Positions 35,901 to 44,658 of a DNA stretch of 52,783 bases are shown in pieces. The stretch lies in contig JAHQWW010000015.1 in assembly GCA_029856365.1 (NCBI GenBank), forward strand, positions 1-52,783, read 5' to 3'. Origin of the DNA: Candidatus Hodarchaeota archaeon. GTDB taxonomy: Archaea > Asgardarchaeota > Heimdallarchaeia > Hodarchaeales > Hodarchaeaceae. Numbering within the stretch: the stretch's first letter is position 1; each line of letters starts with the position of its first letter. Position numbers and translations under genes: made by a program. A model generated the notes under the pieces. The model saw nothing but the letters and a program-made list of their open reading frames with translations. It did not search any database and was not told where the DNA came from.

Positions 35901-36035
35901 TGGTTTACTACTAATGAACACCTAGTCTGCGTTGACGACATTATTGATTTAACCAGTTGGTACAAAATACACTTATTTGTGAATCACACTTGGATAACAG
36001 AACAAGAATATGATTGGACCAAATTATATGGTTGA
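32931..36035 (+). CDS. PMT/ArnT-type membrane glycosyltransferase
   Basis: A very hydrophobic protein of about 1034 residues, a GT-C fold glycosyltransferase using a lipid-phosphate sugar donor. The first extracytoplasmic loop holds DMWDEGWFTAIASRM, with the acidic pair essential in PMT/ArnT enzymes, and then KFFDKPPFAFWVGAFLMG. Twenty or more transmembrane segments can be drawn, twice the usual PMT core, with long inserts around residues 250-440 and 540-650 and a C-terminal extracellular domain. It probably glycosylates surface proteins or lipids, fitting the secreted proteins on both sides. ATG 32931 and ATG 32949 are both plausible starts; an open upstream extension overlaps the GIY-YIG gene and is less likely. 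Confidence 0.85.
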   Translation: MGEQITMASEEEVTDSLAPSSRILYYLKKVWAIIVYFRFVVVIGLLAFWVKIAFIHSTDMWDEGWFTAIASRMAFGPSPSDPFLPLYYPAEGGDIKFFDKPPFAFWVGAFLMGIFGRTTFSAKGVVILGGTGLALIVYLLYSHQIENKSAAIIAGLLVALGHFLTFYSRTAYIDSFVVFMAALVMLLGIRAVDAIFIENNLRKGYLLLFITFLINILNILTKAWQGVLTYPAIALYLFFRYIERHIHLGDLRAIWKEISDRFTISPKDMEPYLLIQSKYVERGIPFPFIIVIVAGVSSFLGAFFIDQLFASSIILAIVAAIGCYIVFLRSSIEHKNQLRLEGLITSVVTGCIAGIIGALVIKVFYGRLEGSFILFAQALGEEDVFSVDFLIDLIPFDFLSDLISELFSNEILVLFLLEILAAIFGLILTFGTVFFLSGILLDLFNRESKFLRIIYEGIDLIPLIILGVWIGIWFIGLLLLGREGVNALSITLFGISVTLLLIPLMLAYPKMKNTIATQFELNYRLRSPQEMSTFSNHLLFLSIAIIFIIISFYPFVSWVQYLDTNIANGTFPWIVRTPGELSRDPERPNPVTYTFLFFEYYIGWRFTHATDAGDLPRSVGSAINDLALWVVIPFFIVGIIAFFFSNKRNLALGSAFLAWLITIPFVFFPAQFQLNYYYIPLAIPYFAIAAKGFDYIYSNEQWKMTVVDNIERFLAGFIFYFTFAFKYLVSPFYELVNIFLAILSGVELSDIINQFIDLDLGFLLFISAIYLVPFSIVAFRYLKTFPGIIAVGFAYDFFIDSWFKSNGLEKLYNVLFHNLFETILSMDVSWILDVVEHGAPLATIVGIVLLIFGLYWLRPKVKPQAFIFLGLLLSAMLINLSALIHVNQIFDLRFQESAIYIKNHGGDYNYSTWVLPDAGSQFAMRYYLGYEVEDRSAHNRLNNIPFSHNSSDRMDEYYEAHNNIKFWVIINTSEHHNIPAYAITYPEAYKWFTTNEHLVCVDDIIDLTSWYKIHLFVNHTWITEQEYDWTKLYG

Positions 36036-36187
36036 TTAAATACTTAGGAACAAGTTCTTATTGATTGTATCTTATTATTGAAGACTTTGGGCACATTTCT
36101 AGGTTGTGATTGAATAATGGTAACTCTCTTAGTTTCTACGAAATCCTGAAAATCTTGAATCTACTTGTTCATTTTAAGGTGAAAAAT

Positions 36188-36466
36188 ATGTCTAGCAAGA
36201 TTACTGCAAAACACATTTTAGTAGATAAGAAAACACTGGCTGAAGATCTAATTGAAAAGATAAATACTGGAACAAGATTTGAGGATCTTGCCAAGGAATA
36301 TTCCACTTGTCCTAGCAGAAAAAAAGGTGGCAGTTTGGGTGAGTTTGGTCGAGGGGTAATGGTCAAGGAATTTGAGAAGGCAGCCTTTGCCCTACAGAAA
36401 AACCAAATTACGCAAATTCCCGTGAAAACAAAATTTGGATATCATATCATTAAGCGGGTAAGGTAG
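36188..36466 (+). CDS. parvulin-type peptidyl-prolyl cis-trans isomerase
   Basis: A stand-alone 92-residue parvulin domain (PpiC/Pin type), the whole protein. Recognisable elements are AKHILV at the N-terminus, FEDLAKEYSTCPS with the Cys of the active site, KGGSLGEFGRG, FEKAAFALQ, and the final KTKFGYHIIKR. It catalyses proline isomerisation during protein folding in the cytoplasm. ATG 36188 has AAGGTGA five bases upstream, so the longer open frame from 36110 is rejected. Confidence 0.92.
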   Translation: MSSKITAKHILVDKKTLAEDLIEKINTGTRFEDLAKEYSTCPSRKKGGSLGEFGRGVMVKEFEKAAFALQKNQITQIPVKTKFGYHIIKRVR

Positions 36467-36476
36467 AAAGTTTAAA

Positions 36477-36490
36477 ACCTCATATGAGGT
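36477..36490. terminator. perfect 14-bp palindrome after the parvulin gene
   Basis: ACCTCATATGAGGT is its own reverse complement and starts ten bases after the parvulin stop. It may be a terminator stem or a protein site. Confidence 0.3.
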
Positions 36491-36727
36491 ATTTCATTCC
36501 GAGGTGTTTTCTCGAGATCAAATCTCCATAAATCATTTCAAGATTCATTTTTGCAGATTAATATGATAACTTCTCCTTATGAAGAAAACCTCTGTAAATA
36601 AATTCAAAATTCTTTGATAGAGAATTCTAGAAAAAATACTTTAAAATGACAGATAATCTCTGCTTTTTAGATACAAATCTTTTTATTCAAGGAGAATTCC
36701 ATGGTAAATGGCGAAAAGTGACAAGCG

Positions 36728-37195
36728 ATGGTACTTGATTCTGAAATTCGACTTACTCTCCAGCGAATAGAAAATGCTTTACAGAATGTCATGGAGTTGT
36801 CCGATTTTAGAAATTTCATGTTAGCTAAATCCTATCTCGAGGAGGGACAGGTTCACACGGCCATGCAGTTTTTGAAGAGAATTGAGCACAGTGGTCCTAA
36901 CGCTAATACGGTGATAACCCAAAGTCTTTTCATCCGAGCACTTATATTAGTCTATGATCTTCAATTTACGGACGCGTTGGCTCTTTTGGTGCGCATTCGG
37001 AATATGGCTTTTGATAAGGATGATAAGTTACTGAATGACCTTAACTCCCTTATCCGTGATATTAAAATTCAACAACAAGCAAGTGCGATGTATGATACTG
37101 CAGAGGCAAGGGAAAGAATTGAAGCTTTCCGCCAAACAACTATTACTCATTTACAACATTATTTGAACGCTTCTAAAGAACTGGTTCGGAAGTAA
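36728..37195 (+). CDS. TPR-like helical protein
   Basis: A 155-residue all-helical protein with two or three helix pairs of TPR character (FMLAKSYLEEGQVHTAMQFL, FIRALILVYDLQFTDALALL). A longer in-frame start exists: ATG 36701 has GGAG six bases upstream and continues in the same frame, but is cut by TGA at 36719-36721 after six codons. Either the gene really starts at ATG 36728, or a nonsense mutation forces reinitiation there. The function is unknown; it converges on thymidylate kinase. Confidence 0.65.
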   Translation: MVLDSEIRLTLQRIENALQNVMELSDFRNFMLAKSYLEEGQVHTAMQFLKRIEHSGPNANTVITQSLFIRALILVYDLQFTDALALLVRIRNMAFDKDDKLLNDLNSLIRDIKIQQQASAMYDTAEARERIEAFRQTTITHLQHYLNASKELVRK

Positions 37196-37212
37196 TCTTT
37201 TTTTCTTACAAG

Positions 37213-37875
37213 TTAGAACTCTTTTAAGAACTCTAAAATTAAATTCGTAAGAATTTGTGTCAATTCCTCTTCCTCTCCACTTGCATCAACCCACTCAATT
37301 TTACCCCCAATATCCATTTTTGCCAATTGCTTATAATTTTGTCTAACTTTCTCTTGGTAATCAGCTAGTTCTAGTTGATCTTCGTTTTGTTTATCACGTT
37401 CTCGTATGCGGGATTGGCCTAGTTGCACGGTTACGTCTAAAAGTATCCAAAGATCTGGTTTCTGTGCGAAAGAGTTTTTTTGGAGGACATATTCAGGGCT
37501 AAAGATGTCAAGAGCTCCTTGATAAGCAGCATTTGATAGATAATACCGATCTACTAAAACAATGTGTTTTTGTTCTAAAGCTGGAAGAATATTTTGGTTA
37601 AGATCCCATTCACGATCTTTTAAGTACCACTCGAGCTCAACTTCGGGAGTTACTTCTTCACGATGTTTCTTCACTTTTTTTTGGATTAACTGTCCCCATT
37701 TGGAGTTATGATTGGGTTCATGAGTGACTGTTACGGGGTATGTATGTTTTCGTAACAGACGAGCTATTTTCTCGATTTGTGTGGTTTTGCCTGATCCATC
37801 AATGCCCTCAAATGCGATTAGGACTCCACGAGAAAGTTCTTTCACGGAAATTCGTCTCATACAATAGGTAGACAT
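37213..37875 (-). CDS. tmk: thymidylate kinase
   Basis: The 220-residue enzyme phosphorylates dTMP to dTDP for DNA synthesis. The P-loop is EGIDGSGKTT (23-32), the DRYYLS motif is at 109-114, and the lid region has Arg-rich RIRERDKQNED. I start at ATG 37875 because GAAGGATC lies just upstream and homologues begin about here; a frame open to 37938 adds 21 residues without support. It is longer in its middle helices than the E. coli enzyme. Confidence 0.9.
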   Translation of the reverse strand: MSTYCMRRISVKELSRGVLIAFEGIDGSGKTTQIEKIARLLRKHTYPVTVTHEPNHNSKWGQLIQKKVKKHREEVTPEVELEWYLKDREWDLNQNILPALEQKHIVLVDRYYLSNAAYQGALDIFSPEYVLQKNSFAQKPDLWILLDVTVQLGQSRIRERDKQNEDQLELADYQEKVRQNYKQLAKMDIGGKIEWVDASGEEEELTQILTNLILEFLKEF

Positions 37876-37988
37876 AAATGATCCTTCTCCCATTAAATAA
37901 TTTCTTACCATTTGAGTATTGAATTTCGATTGAATCAAACCTCATGAGTCTATAAAGGACACTGAATTCTTTCCATTGATGGTTTGCA

Positions 37989-38138
37989 ATGACAAATGAA
38001 GCTTCTCTTTATCAAGAACTTAATGCAATCATTGAATACCTGAATTACAACGGGCCACTGTTTGTTAACATCCCCTCTGATCTTGAATTAACTGATAAGC
38101 AAAGGGTAACCATTATTTCTGAGGTTGAACCTCTCTAA
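37989..38138 (+). CDS. 49-residue protein, first member of a paralogous pair
   Basis: A short ORF (49 residues) starting at ATG. Its core, IIEYLNYNGPLFV, recurs in the next small ORF at 38269. The two align end to end without gaps, identical at YLNYNGPL and at scattered positions (Glu10, Leu11, Ile15, Pro29, Asp31, Glu33). Shared length and a conserved core indicate a real small-protein family made by duplication. The N-terminal half looks helical. The function is unknown; it is divergent from thymidylate kinase. Confidence 0.6.
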   Translation: MTNEASLYQELNAIIEYLNYNGPLFVNIPSDLELTDKQRVTIISEVEPL

Positions 38139-38268
38139 ATCCCTTTTCACTTTTCATTTCATCCCTTGAGGATTCAAAAACAGGTTTTTTTTCTCAAGAA
38201 TGTGTATTACAAGCGTGTCACTCATCTATTTAACATCATTATGCTTTATACTATCTGTGAGGATCTCG

Positions 38269-38418
38269 GTGTCTCATCAGCTAATTTCACAAGAAGAACT
38301 TCAGATCACAATCGATTATTTAAACTATAATGGTCCCCTCAAAACAGTGACACCTCCAGATTCTGAAACAGAAAGGAAAAAAGGACTAGCTAAAGCGGTA
38401 GCCACTTCTGCATTCTAG
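38269..38418 (+). CDS. 49-residue protein, second member of a paralogous pair
   Basis: It has exactly the same length as its neighbour, core TIDYLNYNGPLKT, and a Lys/Ala-rich C-terminus that differs. GTG 38269 is the proposed start because GAGGATC lies a few bases upstream and the length then matches the paralogue. A longer frame from 38200 would add a hydrophobic N-terminus that the paralogue lacks. The pair is separated by 130 bases. Confidence 0.6.
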   Translation: MSHQLISQEELQITIDYLNYNGPLKTVTPPDSETERKKGLAKAVATSAF

Positions 38419-38617
38419 GCGCAGATTTCTATTATCTCAAAAGTAACAAGAATCACAAGGTACCAGACATTTCTCTGACTCCTCACATTTTCTCTTTTTT
38501 AATGAAATTCAGATAATTTTTTATTGATAACACAACTTTTGGAGAACATAGAACACATTTTATATAAAGAAAGCATCAAAAAATAGGAAGAAGAGAGGTT
38601 GGAGATAATCCAACCTT

Positions 38618-41233
38618 CTAGTCAGATCTGATCTGATGCCTTCTATATAATATTGTCATTGTTGCTATAGCTGCAATAATAAGGAGACTTTCAAATCCTG
38701 ATGTTACACCTATCGATGGTTCAGAATCACTTGTTTCACTTGTTTCTTCAGGTTCAGTGATTTCCCAATCACAATCCTCTGACCATTCTACTCCCTTGTC
38801 ATCGATTAGGATGAACAGGACTTCATAATCACCTTCTTCAGTGAATTTATATTCAAGAGAGTGTGACCACGATCCAAATGCCTCTATCCATACAAAATTG
38901 TCTTCGTACAGTGTTTCAAATATACCATTGGGTGTTTCGATAGTTATACTAATATTGACAGCCATCCCGTGGTTGAAATAGGATTTAACAAAGAATTCCA
39001 TTTTCTCTTCAGCCCCTACTTCAGCACGATTGACCTGTTCGATATCAAGGTCAAAATACTCTTTTTCTTCTGGTTCATCGGCAATAACTTTCCACCAGCA
39101 ATCAATATACCACTTTGTCTCAAATTCATCGATTATAGTGAAGTATACTCCATATTCACCTTCTTCAGTGAATTCGTATTTTAGAGAATAATTCCATGAT
39201 TCATATGCGTCTATCCAAATACTTCCTTCATATAGAGTTTCAACCACATAATTAGGTGTTTCGATCTCTATGATGATATCAACGTTCATTGAGACATTAA
39301 AATAAGATTTCGTATGAAAATTCATCCATCCAATATCATTTACGTAAGCCTCTCTTTCCTGTTCAATCCAAGTGTCAAAAAAGTCTTCTTCAACCCACCA
39401 CCAACAGTTTTCAACCCACTCCTTTCCCGAATCATCCTCTACGATGAATTGGATGAGAAATTCGCCTGTTTCATTGAACTCATACTCAAGTACGTGATAC
39501 CAATCTCCATATGCTTCTATCTCTACATTTTCCTCATAATATAAAGGTGTAATTACCTCACTAGGCGTTACAATATTTATAGTGATATTTGTCTTCGTTT
39601 GGGAATGGAAATAAGAATTAACCTGAAACTCCATTGGCTTTATATCAGTTACACCAGCATGGTAATCTTGATTTATCCAGAGTTCATAGAAATCCGCTTC
39701 CACATACCACCAGCAATCAACAACCCAGTTTTTCCCTGTCTCATCGATTAAAGTGAAGATGACAATATAATCACCTGCTTGCATGAATTTATAATCAAGC
39801 CATTCATTCCACGATTTATATGCCTCGATTAAAATCATATCCTTCATATACAGTGTTTCAACTGTACCGTTGGGTAATTTGATTTCTATTTTGATGCTAA
39901 CAGTCATTGGATTATCGAAATAGGATTCAGCATAGAATCCCATCTTCCGTGCATCAGTTATCCCAGCATAGTTGTCTTGTTCGATCCAGAGGATAAAAGT
40001 ATCATTTTTCTCTCCTTGGATCTCCCATTCACAGTCAATATACCATTCCATACCAGTTTCATCAATTAAGTTGAATTCAACATAATAGTAACCGATCTGT
40101 GTAAACGTATAGCTAAGCGAGTAATCCCATGACCCATAGGCAGTTATCCCAATATTTTCTTTATAAAACAGGTATTCATATCCACTACTGGGTGTTTCGA
40201 TATTTATGCTAATGTTGACATACTTTGAGTGATTGAAATAAGATATCGCTGAAAATTGCATTGCTCTTTCTTCGTAGAGAAATGCTTGATTATCTTGTCC
40301 AATCCAGAGATCAAAGACATCCTCTTCGACGCCCCACCAGCACTCAACAACCCATTCTTTTCCTGTGTCATCTACTAGCACAAAGTAGACATAATAATCA
40401 CCTGCTTCTTCGAAAGTGTAATCTATAGAAATAACCCACAGCTCATATGCGTTAATCCCAATGTCATCTTTGATATACAATGTTTCAAATGTACCATTTG
40501 GCGTTTCGATTATTATGGTGACATTAACTGTCATCCCATAATCATAGTAAGATTTTGCATTGAAATCCATCACACGCGAGTCATAAATAAATGCGTGAGT
40601 TTCCTGCTCAATCCAAAGGTCAAAACGCTCTAGTGGCTTACCTATGCTGATATCGTCAATCAACCAACCACGATAATAATTTTCTATATCATCAACAGTA
40701 TCAAAGGAGAAACTGATACAAAAATCGTTACTGTACTTGAAATCTGTGATATCAAACGTCCAATACTGCCATCCTTCTAAATTTGGGATCAAACCTAACT
40801 TTTCCCAAGAGGCACCACCATCTGGGGAGATGAAGATCATCTTTTTATCGAATTCTTCAGAATTTTCTGTTTGTGCCCAGCTCCAGAATCCTATTTCAAT
40901 GGACTCGGATAGTCCAGTCAGATCGATGCTATCAGACGTGAGATTTCCGAAATTTCGGTCAGTAGTATTGTAATTACCCGAAATACTATTACCATACCAA
41001 GCATAATGAGAATCGCTCGGTATACCCGAGATTGGCCACAGAGAAGTGTCATTATCCTCGATATGCCAAAGGCCAGTAGCTGTCCATGCTGGAAAGACCG
41101 ATCCTTCAAAATCTTCAAAATAATCGTCACCCAAATCAGCTGCAGCTTGATCAGGGCTCGATGGATTATTGAAGACTAGCAAACATAATGTGGCCAATAT
41201 TGTTAAACATAACCATTTTGAATTATTTTTCAG
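38618..41233 (-). CDS. six-repeat surface protein with MAM/jelly-roll head and C-terminal anchor
   Basis: A secreted protein of 871 residues. I start at CTG 41233: AAGGTGA lies six bases upstream and the added residues (KNNSK, then WLCLTILATLCLLVF) complete a signal peptide that the TTG start at 41197 would cut. An N-terminal jelly-roll domain (FEDFEGS..., SPDGGASWEKLG, WLIDDISIG) of the kind seen beside M6 peptidases is followed by six repeats of about 103 residues. Each begins F-x-L-W-I-x-Q and ends with W-x-x-D/E-C-x-W. A Ser/Glu linker leads to GFESLLIIAAIATMTIL and a basic tail, a sorting-signal-like end. The conserved Cys in each repeat may link domains. Confidence 0.83.
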   Translation of the reverse strand: MKNNSKWLCLTILATLCLLVFNNPSSPDQAAADLGDDYFEDFEGSVFPAWTATGLWHIEDNDTSLWPISGIPSDSHYAWYGNSISGNYNTTDRNFGNLTSDSIDLTGLSESIEIGFWSWAQTENSEEFDKKMIFISPDGGASWEKLGLIPNLEGWQYWTFDITDFKYSNDFCISFSFDTVDDIENYYRGWLIDDISIGKPLERFDLWIEQETHAFIYDSRVMDFNAKSYYDYGMTVNVTIIIETPNGTFETLYIKDDIGINAYELWVISIDYTFEEAGDYYVYFVLVDDTGKEWVVECWWGVEEDVFDLWIGQDNQAFLYEERAMQFSAISYFNHSKYVNISINIETPSSGYEYLFYKENIGITAYGSWDYSLSYTFTQIGYYYVEFNLIDETGMEWYIDCEWEIQGEKNDTFILWIEQDNYAGITDARKMGFYAESYFDNPMTVSIKIEIKLPNGTVETLYMKDMILIEAYKSWNEWLDYKFMQAGDYIVIFTLIDETGKNWVVDCWWYVEADFYELWINQDYHAGVTDIKPMEFQVNSYFHSQTKTNITINIVTPSEVITPLYYEENVEIEAYGDWYHVLEYEFNETGEFLIQFIVEDDSGKEWVENCWWWVEEDFFDTWIEQEREAYVNDIGWMNFHTKSYFNVSMNVDIIIEIETPNYVVETLYEGSIWIDAYESWNYSLKYEFTEEGEYGVYFTIIDEFETKWYIDCWWKVIADEPEEKEYFDLDIEQVNRAEVGAEEKMEFFVKSYFNHGMAVNISITIETPNGIFETLYEDNFVWIEAFGSWSHSLEYKFTEEGDYEVLFILIDDKGVEWSEDCDWEITEPEETSETSDSEPSIGVTSGFESLLIIAAIATMTILYRRHQIRSD

Positions 41234-41535
41234 TTACAGTCACCTTACTTAACTATGGATTAATGTAAACATGTAATTTTTATTTACTTGACATCCTTTT
41301 TAAACCACCCTGAAATAAAAATCCGCAAAAATCCTGTATAGAATTAGATTTTACTTATAATTCAATAACCATACAACTGGGGTCGATAAGATGATTTTCA
41401 ATCAATTTCAGAGTTTTTTCAGTTTTCTTTTTTTTTGATGAAAGACAAATTAAAGAATCTAATTCTTCTAGAAATTATTTTGAAGTAAATAATAAAAGGC
41501 GATAAGCGACGAAAAACTCTTGGGAGTAAAGGACT
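41234..41535. other. 302-bp divergent promoter region of two surface genes
   Basis: AT-rich. It holds the ribosome-binding site of the minus-strand gene (41238-41246) and, about 40 bases before the plus-strand start, AATAATAAAAGG as a TATA candidate. No ORF seen. Confidence 0.4.
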
Positions 41536-42498
41536 ATGCAAAAGAAATCAATGCAATTAACGATACTGTTCTTCTTGGCTCTTTTCATTACTTTTGGATC
41601 AATTCAAATAGCTTCTACTTATTCTTTGGCTGAAACACAAGTCCTTAAACATAACAAAATTAAGGATAATCCACTTTATGATTTGTTTTGGATGCAATCA
41701 GAAAAAAGCAATGTTGATGCGTATGCAAATTGGTTTATAGAAGAACAATCTTACTGGTATCTTTATGGTGAAAATGCACTTGGTGCTCCAGATGAGGAAT
41801 TTGCTATAATCTACATAGACTATGCAAACGGCTATCTTATCTTAGACATGGGATTAAATCAAGAAATTGTTAATGGAACAGGACCAGACTTTACAGTTAT
41901 AACTGGAGGCGGTGAATACATTGTTAGAGTTGGTAATAATTTCACTAGTCCTTTTACAATTATAGGAACTGGGAGTGGTAACAAAAGCTACGATCTATCA
42001 GTAGTAGGATTTACCTCTGCTAGATATGTCTGGATCGAATGCATTACTGAAGAAGAGAATGTCGAGTTAGATGCGATTGAAGCACTTAATTATAATCAAC
42101 CTGATTTCGAGGCGGATCCCCCTCAAATTACTGGACCTGAAGATTTTTGGATTTGGTCAGATCAAACGACAGTTCAGGTATCATGGGAGGTATCTGATCT
42201 TAATCCATACAACTACTCTATCCTAATCGGGAATGCAATGGTGGAACAGAGTTCATGGGATGAATCGTTGATTACGTATAAATTAGGATTGACAGATAAA
42301 AATGATACTGTCGAAATCACTATAATACTTGAGGATATCTTCCAGAACCGTGCAGAAGACACAGTAACAATCGAACTTCGTTCACGACCTTCAACATCTG
42401 AAAGCAATCCAAGTAGTTTTCCAGTTATTTCTCTTCTAAGTGGACTTTTAACCATCTTGTTGTTGCGAAAGGGAAATAATCGAAAAGATAGAAGATAG
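41536..42498 (+). CDS. secreted anchored protein of unknown function
   Basis: A 320-residue protein with a clear signal peptide (about residues 7-30, KKSMQLTILFFLALFITF then a small-residue cleavage region). A beta-rich domain at about 60-190 resembles the discoidin/F5-8 or lectin-like fold family in composition only, and an Ig-like segment at about 195-280 starts ADPPQITGPEDFW. A Ser/Pro linker (RPSTSESNPSS) leads to one terminal helix (FPVISLLSGLLTILLL) and a basic tail. This tripartite end matches the anchor of the divergent six-repeat protein. The precise function is unknown. Confidence 0.75.
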   Translation: MQKKSMQLTILFFLALFITFGSIQIASTYSLAETQVLKHNKIKDNPLYDLFWMQSEKSNVDAYANWFIEEQSYWYLYGENALGAPDEEFAIIYIDYANGYLILDMGLNQEIVNGTGPDFTVITGGGEYIVRVGNNFTSPFTIIGTGSGNKSYDLSVVGFTSARYVWIECITEEENVELDAIEALNYNQPDFEADPPQITGPEDFWIWSDQTTVQVSWEVSDLNPYNYSILIGNAMVEQSSWDESLITYKLGLTDKNDTVEITIILEDIFQNRAEDTVTIELRSRPSTSESNPSSFPVISLLSGLLTILLLRKGNNRKDRR

Positions 42499-42534
42499 AA
42501 AATTAAATTGAAGAAAAGTAATGATTGGATTAAT

Positions 42535-44658
42535 TCATTCAGAATTTTGTTCTTGAATCTCTCGTGTGCTTCTTACTTTCACATATACAATAATTGTGGG
42601 TATAGCAACCATAACACTCCCTATCAGGAACAAAATAGGACCATATGAAAAAAGGATGTTTTGTGATTGTTGATAAATAATTACAGAGTTTTTGATATTA
42701 TCGTTATTTTCGATAATAATTTCAACAACTTTAGCATTGGATGGGAGATTGTTTACTGTGATCTCAAAAGTTGTTGGTTGCCAATGAGGCAGAAATTCAA
42801 ATGATTTCTGAGAAACTTCTTGTCCATCAGCAACTATTCTAAGCATCCCTTGAGAGGTTGTATCTTGTTTGAATGTATTCCATGTTGAAAGATTGATCCA
42901 TAGAAATCTCTCACTTAAATCAAGGGAATGATTATGTATGGTTATGAGTGGTTTTTCATAAAATCTCTCTAGTCGGTGTACCCAATAAAAGGTATTATTT
43001 ACCCCTGGTATTTGTAATTCCCAAGCAATTGTTCCATTTTTTGTCACTTCCGTTAGTATCACAGGATCACGTAAATTGAGGATTAATGCTTTATCTCCAA
43101 AAGTTCCCAATGTGTTTCCGTTTGGTAATCGATCTGCATCTCCACCTGATTCGGGAAAATAGTAGGATTGGCTTGGAGGTACCCATGACCAGATCTCTCT
43201 CATAATGCGGTTCTCTTCATCTATTTCAAATTCTAAAAATCTTGAATGGCCTGAAGAGTTTTCTATTGTCATGGTGGAGGGGTTGGATTTATTAAACAAG
43301 TCATTATCAAACATTATGTATCTATTAGAGCTAATGCGTTCAAAACCATGAGAGTGGCAGAAAAGAGTATCTACTTCTTTTCCTGCTTTATTAAGTAAAG
43401 TGAAGTCCCCACCTCGGCCAGCATCCCAAATTACTTCTCTTGTGGTATAATTAATCTTTAAGATCGTATCAAGATTACGAACATTTAAATAAATGACCTT
43501 GAGGGTTTTATCCCAGGAAAAACTGTTAGCATGCATCCAATCTAACCCACCACGGAAGGTTTCGTTTAAACCTAAGCTTGTATAGCGTGTGGCATTAAAT
43601 GGGAAAAAAATACTGGGATCCCATTGCCACACAATATGACCAGTCCTATTGTATTCCGAAAGAAGGTCATAAGTCACAGTCACATTGTCTTTACCCCATA
43701 TTTCATCTGTATAGTTGTACTCTAACACCATAAAAGTGTCTGTGACGGGATTATAATCAAAATCATGGTGTCCTCCTGGTACGGCTAGCGATTCAACCTT
43801 TTCGTTTCTATAATCATATAATTCCATATAACCCTCTTGACCACCCATTAAAAAAGCCGTTGAATTGATGAATTCATGTACTGAATGCGAAGAACCTTCA
43901 AGTTTTGTTACTATCTTCCCTCTATTGTCTACTATTATGACAGAACCTTGACCTATCAGTGATTTATGTTGTTTTCCTGGTTGTTCGGGGTTAATAGTCA
44001 CCTCAAAACACGGAAAGAGGGTCAACCCTTCTTCATTATAGAGCTCACTTATCTCAGCTGTAATTTCAATAGTAGGCCCACCAAAAATAGCTGGAGAGTA
44101 GGTATCCATTACAGTTGCGCTTACAATATTCGTAATTTCAGCAACTTTAAGCGCTTCATCAAAAGAACCTTCATATATCAAATTACCTTTTAGAAAAGCT
44201 GATAATGGTGTTTCCTCTTGCATCAGAATTTCAGTGAAGGTTTTGAAATCTAATTTTATTACAAGTCCGTAATTTTGAGGTGGATTTGTACCTACTTCTA
44301 CAATAGCAGAGTCATTTTCGATTATCCACCACATATCATAGGTAGTATTCTCTATTTCGAATAGGACTGTCTGTTCCCAATTTTTGACTAAGTGTAGAAT
44401 ATCAGGACAGTTGTCAGCCATCCATTGGCTAAAATCAAGGAACTTCTGGCCGTCTTCCTCCAAAGTAAAGGTATTATTTTCTAATTTCTCTTTTATATTA
44501 TTTCTAGTAACGACAATATACTCTGGAGCATCATCCAAAGTGAAAGGTGGAGGTTTCTGTCCCATTCTTAAAACATTAGAGAGTATAAAAATTAGAGGAA
44601 TGCTTATGATAATTATGACAATACTGATAATGAGGAGTATTTTCACAGATTTCCGCAT
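42535..44658 (-). CDS. arylsulfotransferase (ASST) family protein
   Basis: A 707-residue membrane-anchored, extracytoplasmic beta-propeller enzyme. The N-terminus has one helix (about residues 6-30) and the C-terminus another (about 672-692). Blocks typical of ASST occur in order: GGHHDFDYNPVTDTFMV near 296, GLDWMHANSFSWD near 376 with RNLDTILKI just after, CHSHGFE near 434, and GGDADRLPNGNTLGTFGD. In characterised ASST, conserved His residues in such blocks carry the sulfo intermediate, and the enzyme transfers sulfate from phenolic esters without PAPS. GTGGATC lies six bases before the ATG. It lies next to a PAPS-type sulfotransferase gene. Confidence 0.85.
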   Translation of the reverse strand: MRKSVKILLIISIVIIIISIPLIFILSNVLRMGQKPPPFTLDDAPEYIVVTRNNIKEKLENNTFTLEEDGQKFLDFSQWMADNCPDILHLVKNWEQTVLFEIENTTYDMWWIIENDSAIVEVGTNPPQNYGLVIKLDFKTFTEILMQEETPLSAFLKGNLIYEGSFDEALKVAEITNIVSATVMDTYSPAIFGGPTIEITAEISELYNEEGLTLFPCFEVTINPEQPGKQHKSLIGQGSVIIVDNRGKIVTKLEGSSHSVHEFINSTAFLMGGQEGYMELYDYRNEKVESLAVPGGHHDFDYNPVTDTFMVLEYNYTDEIWGKDNVTVTYDLLSEYNRTGHIVWQWDPSIFFPFNATRYTSLGLNETFRGGLDWMHANSFSWDKTLKVIYLNVRNLDTILKINYTTREVIWDAGRGGDFTLLNKAGKEVDTLFCHSHGFERISSNRYIMFDNDLFNKSNPSTMTIENSSGHSRFLEFEIDEENRIMREIWSWVPPSQSYYFPESGGDADRLPNGNTLGTFGDKALILNLRDPVILTEVTKNGTIAWELQIPGVNNTFYWVHRLERFYEKPLITIHNHSLDLSERFLWINLSTWNTFKQDTTSQGMLRIVADGQEVSQKSFEFLPHWQPTTFEITVNNLPSNAKVVEIIIENNDNIKNSVIIYQQSQNILFSYGPILFLIGSVMVAIPTIIVYVKVRSTREIQEQNSE

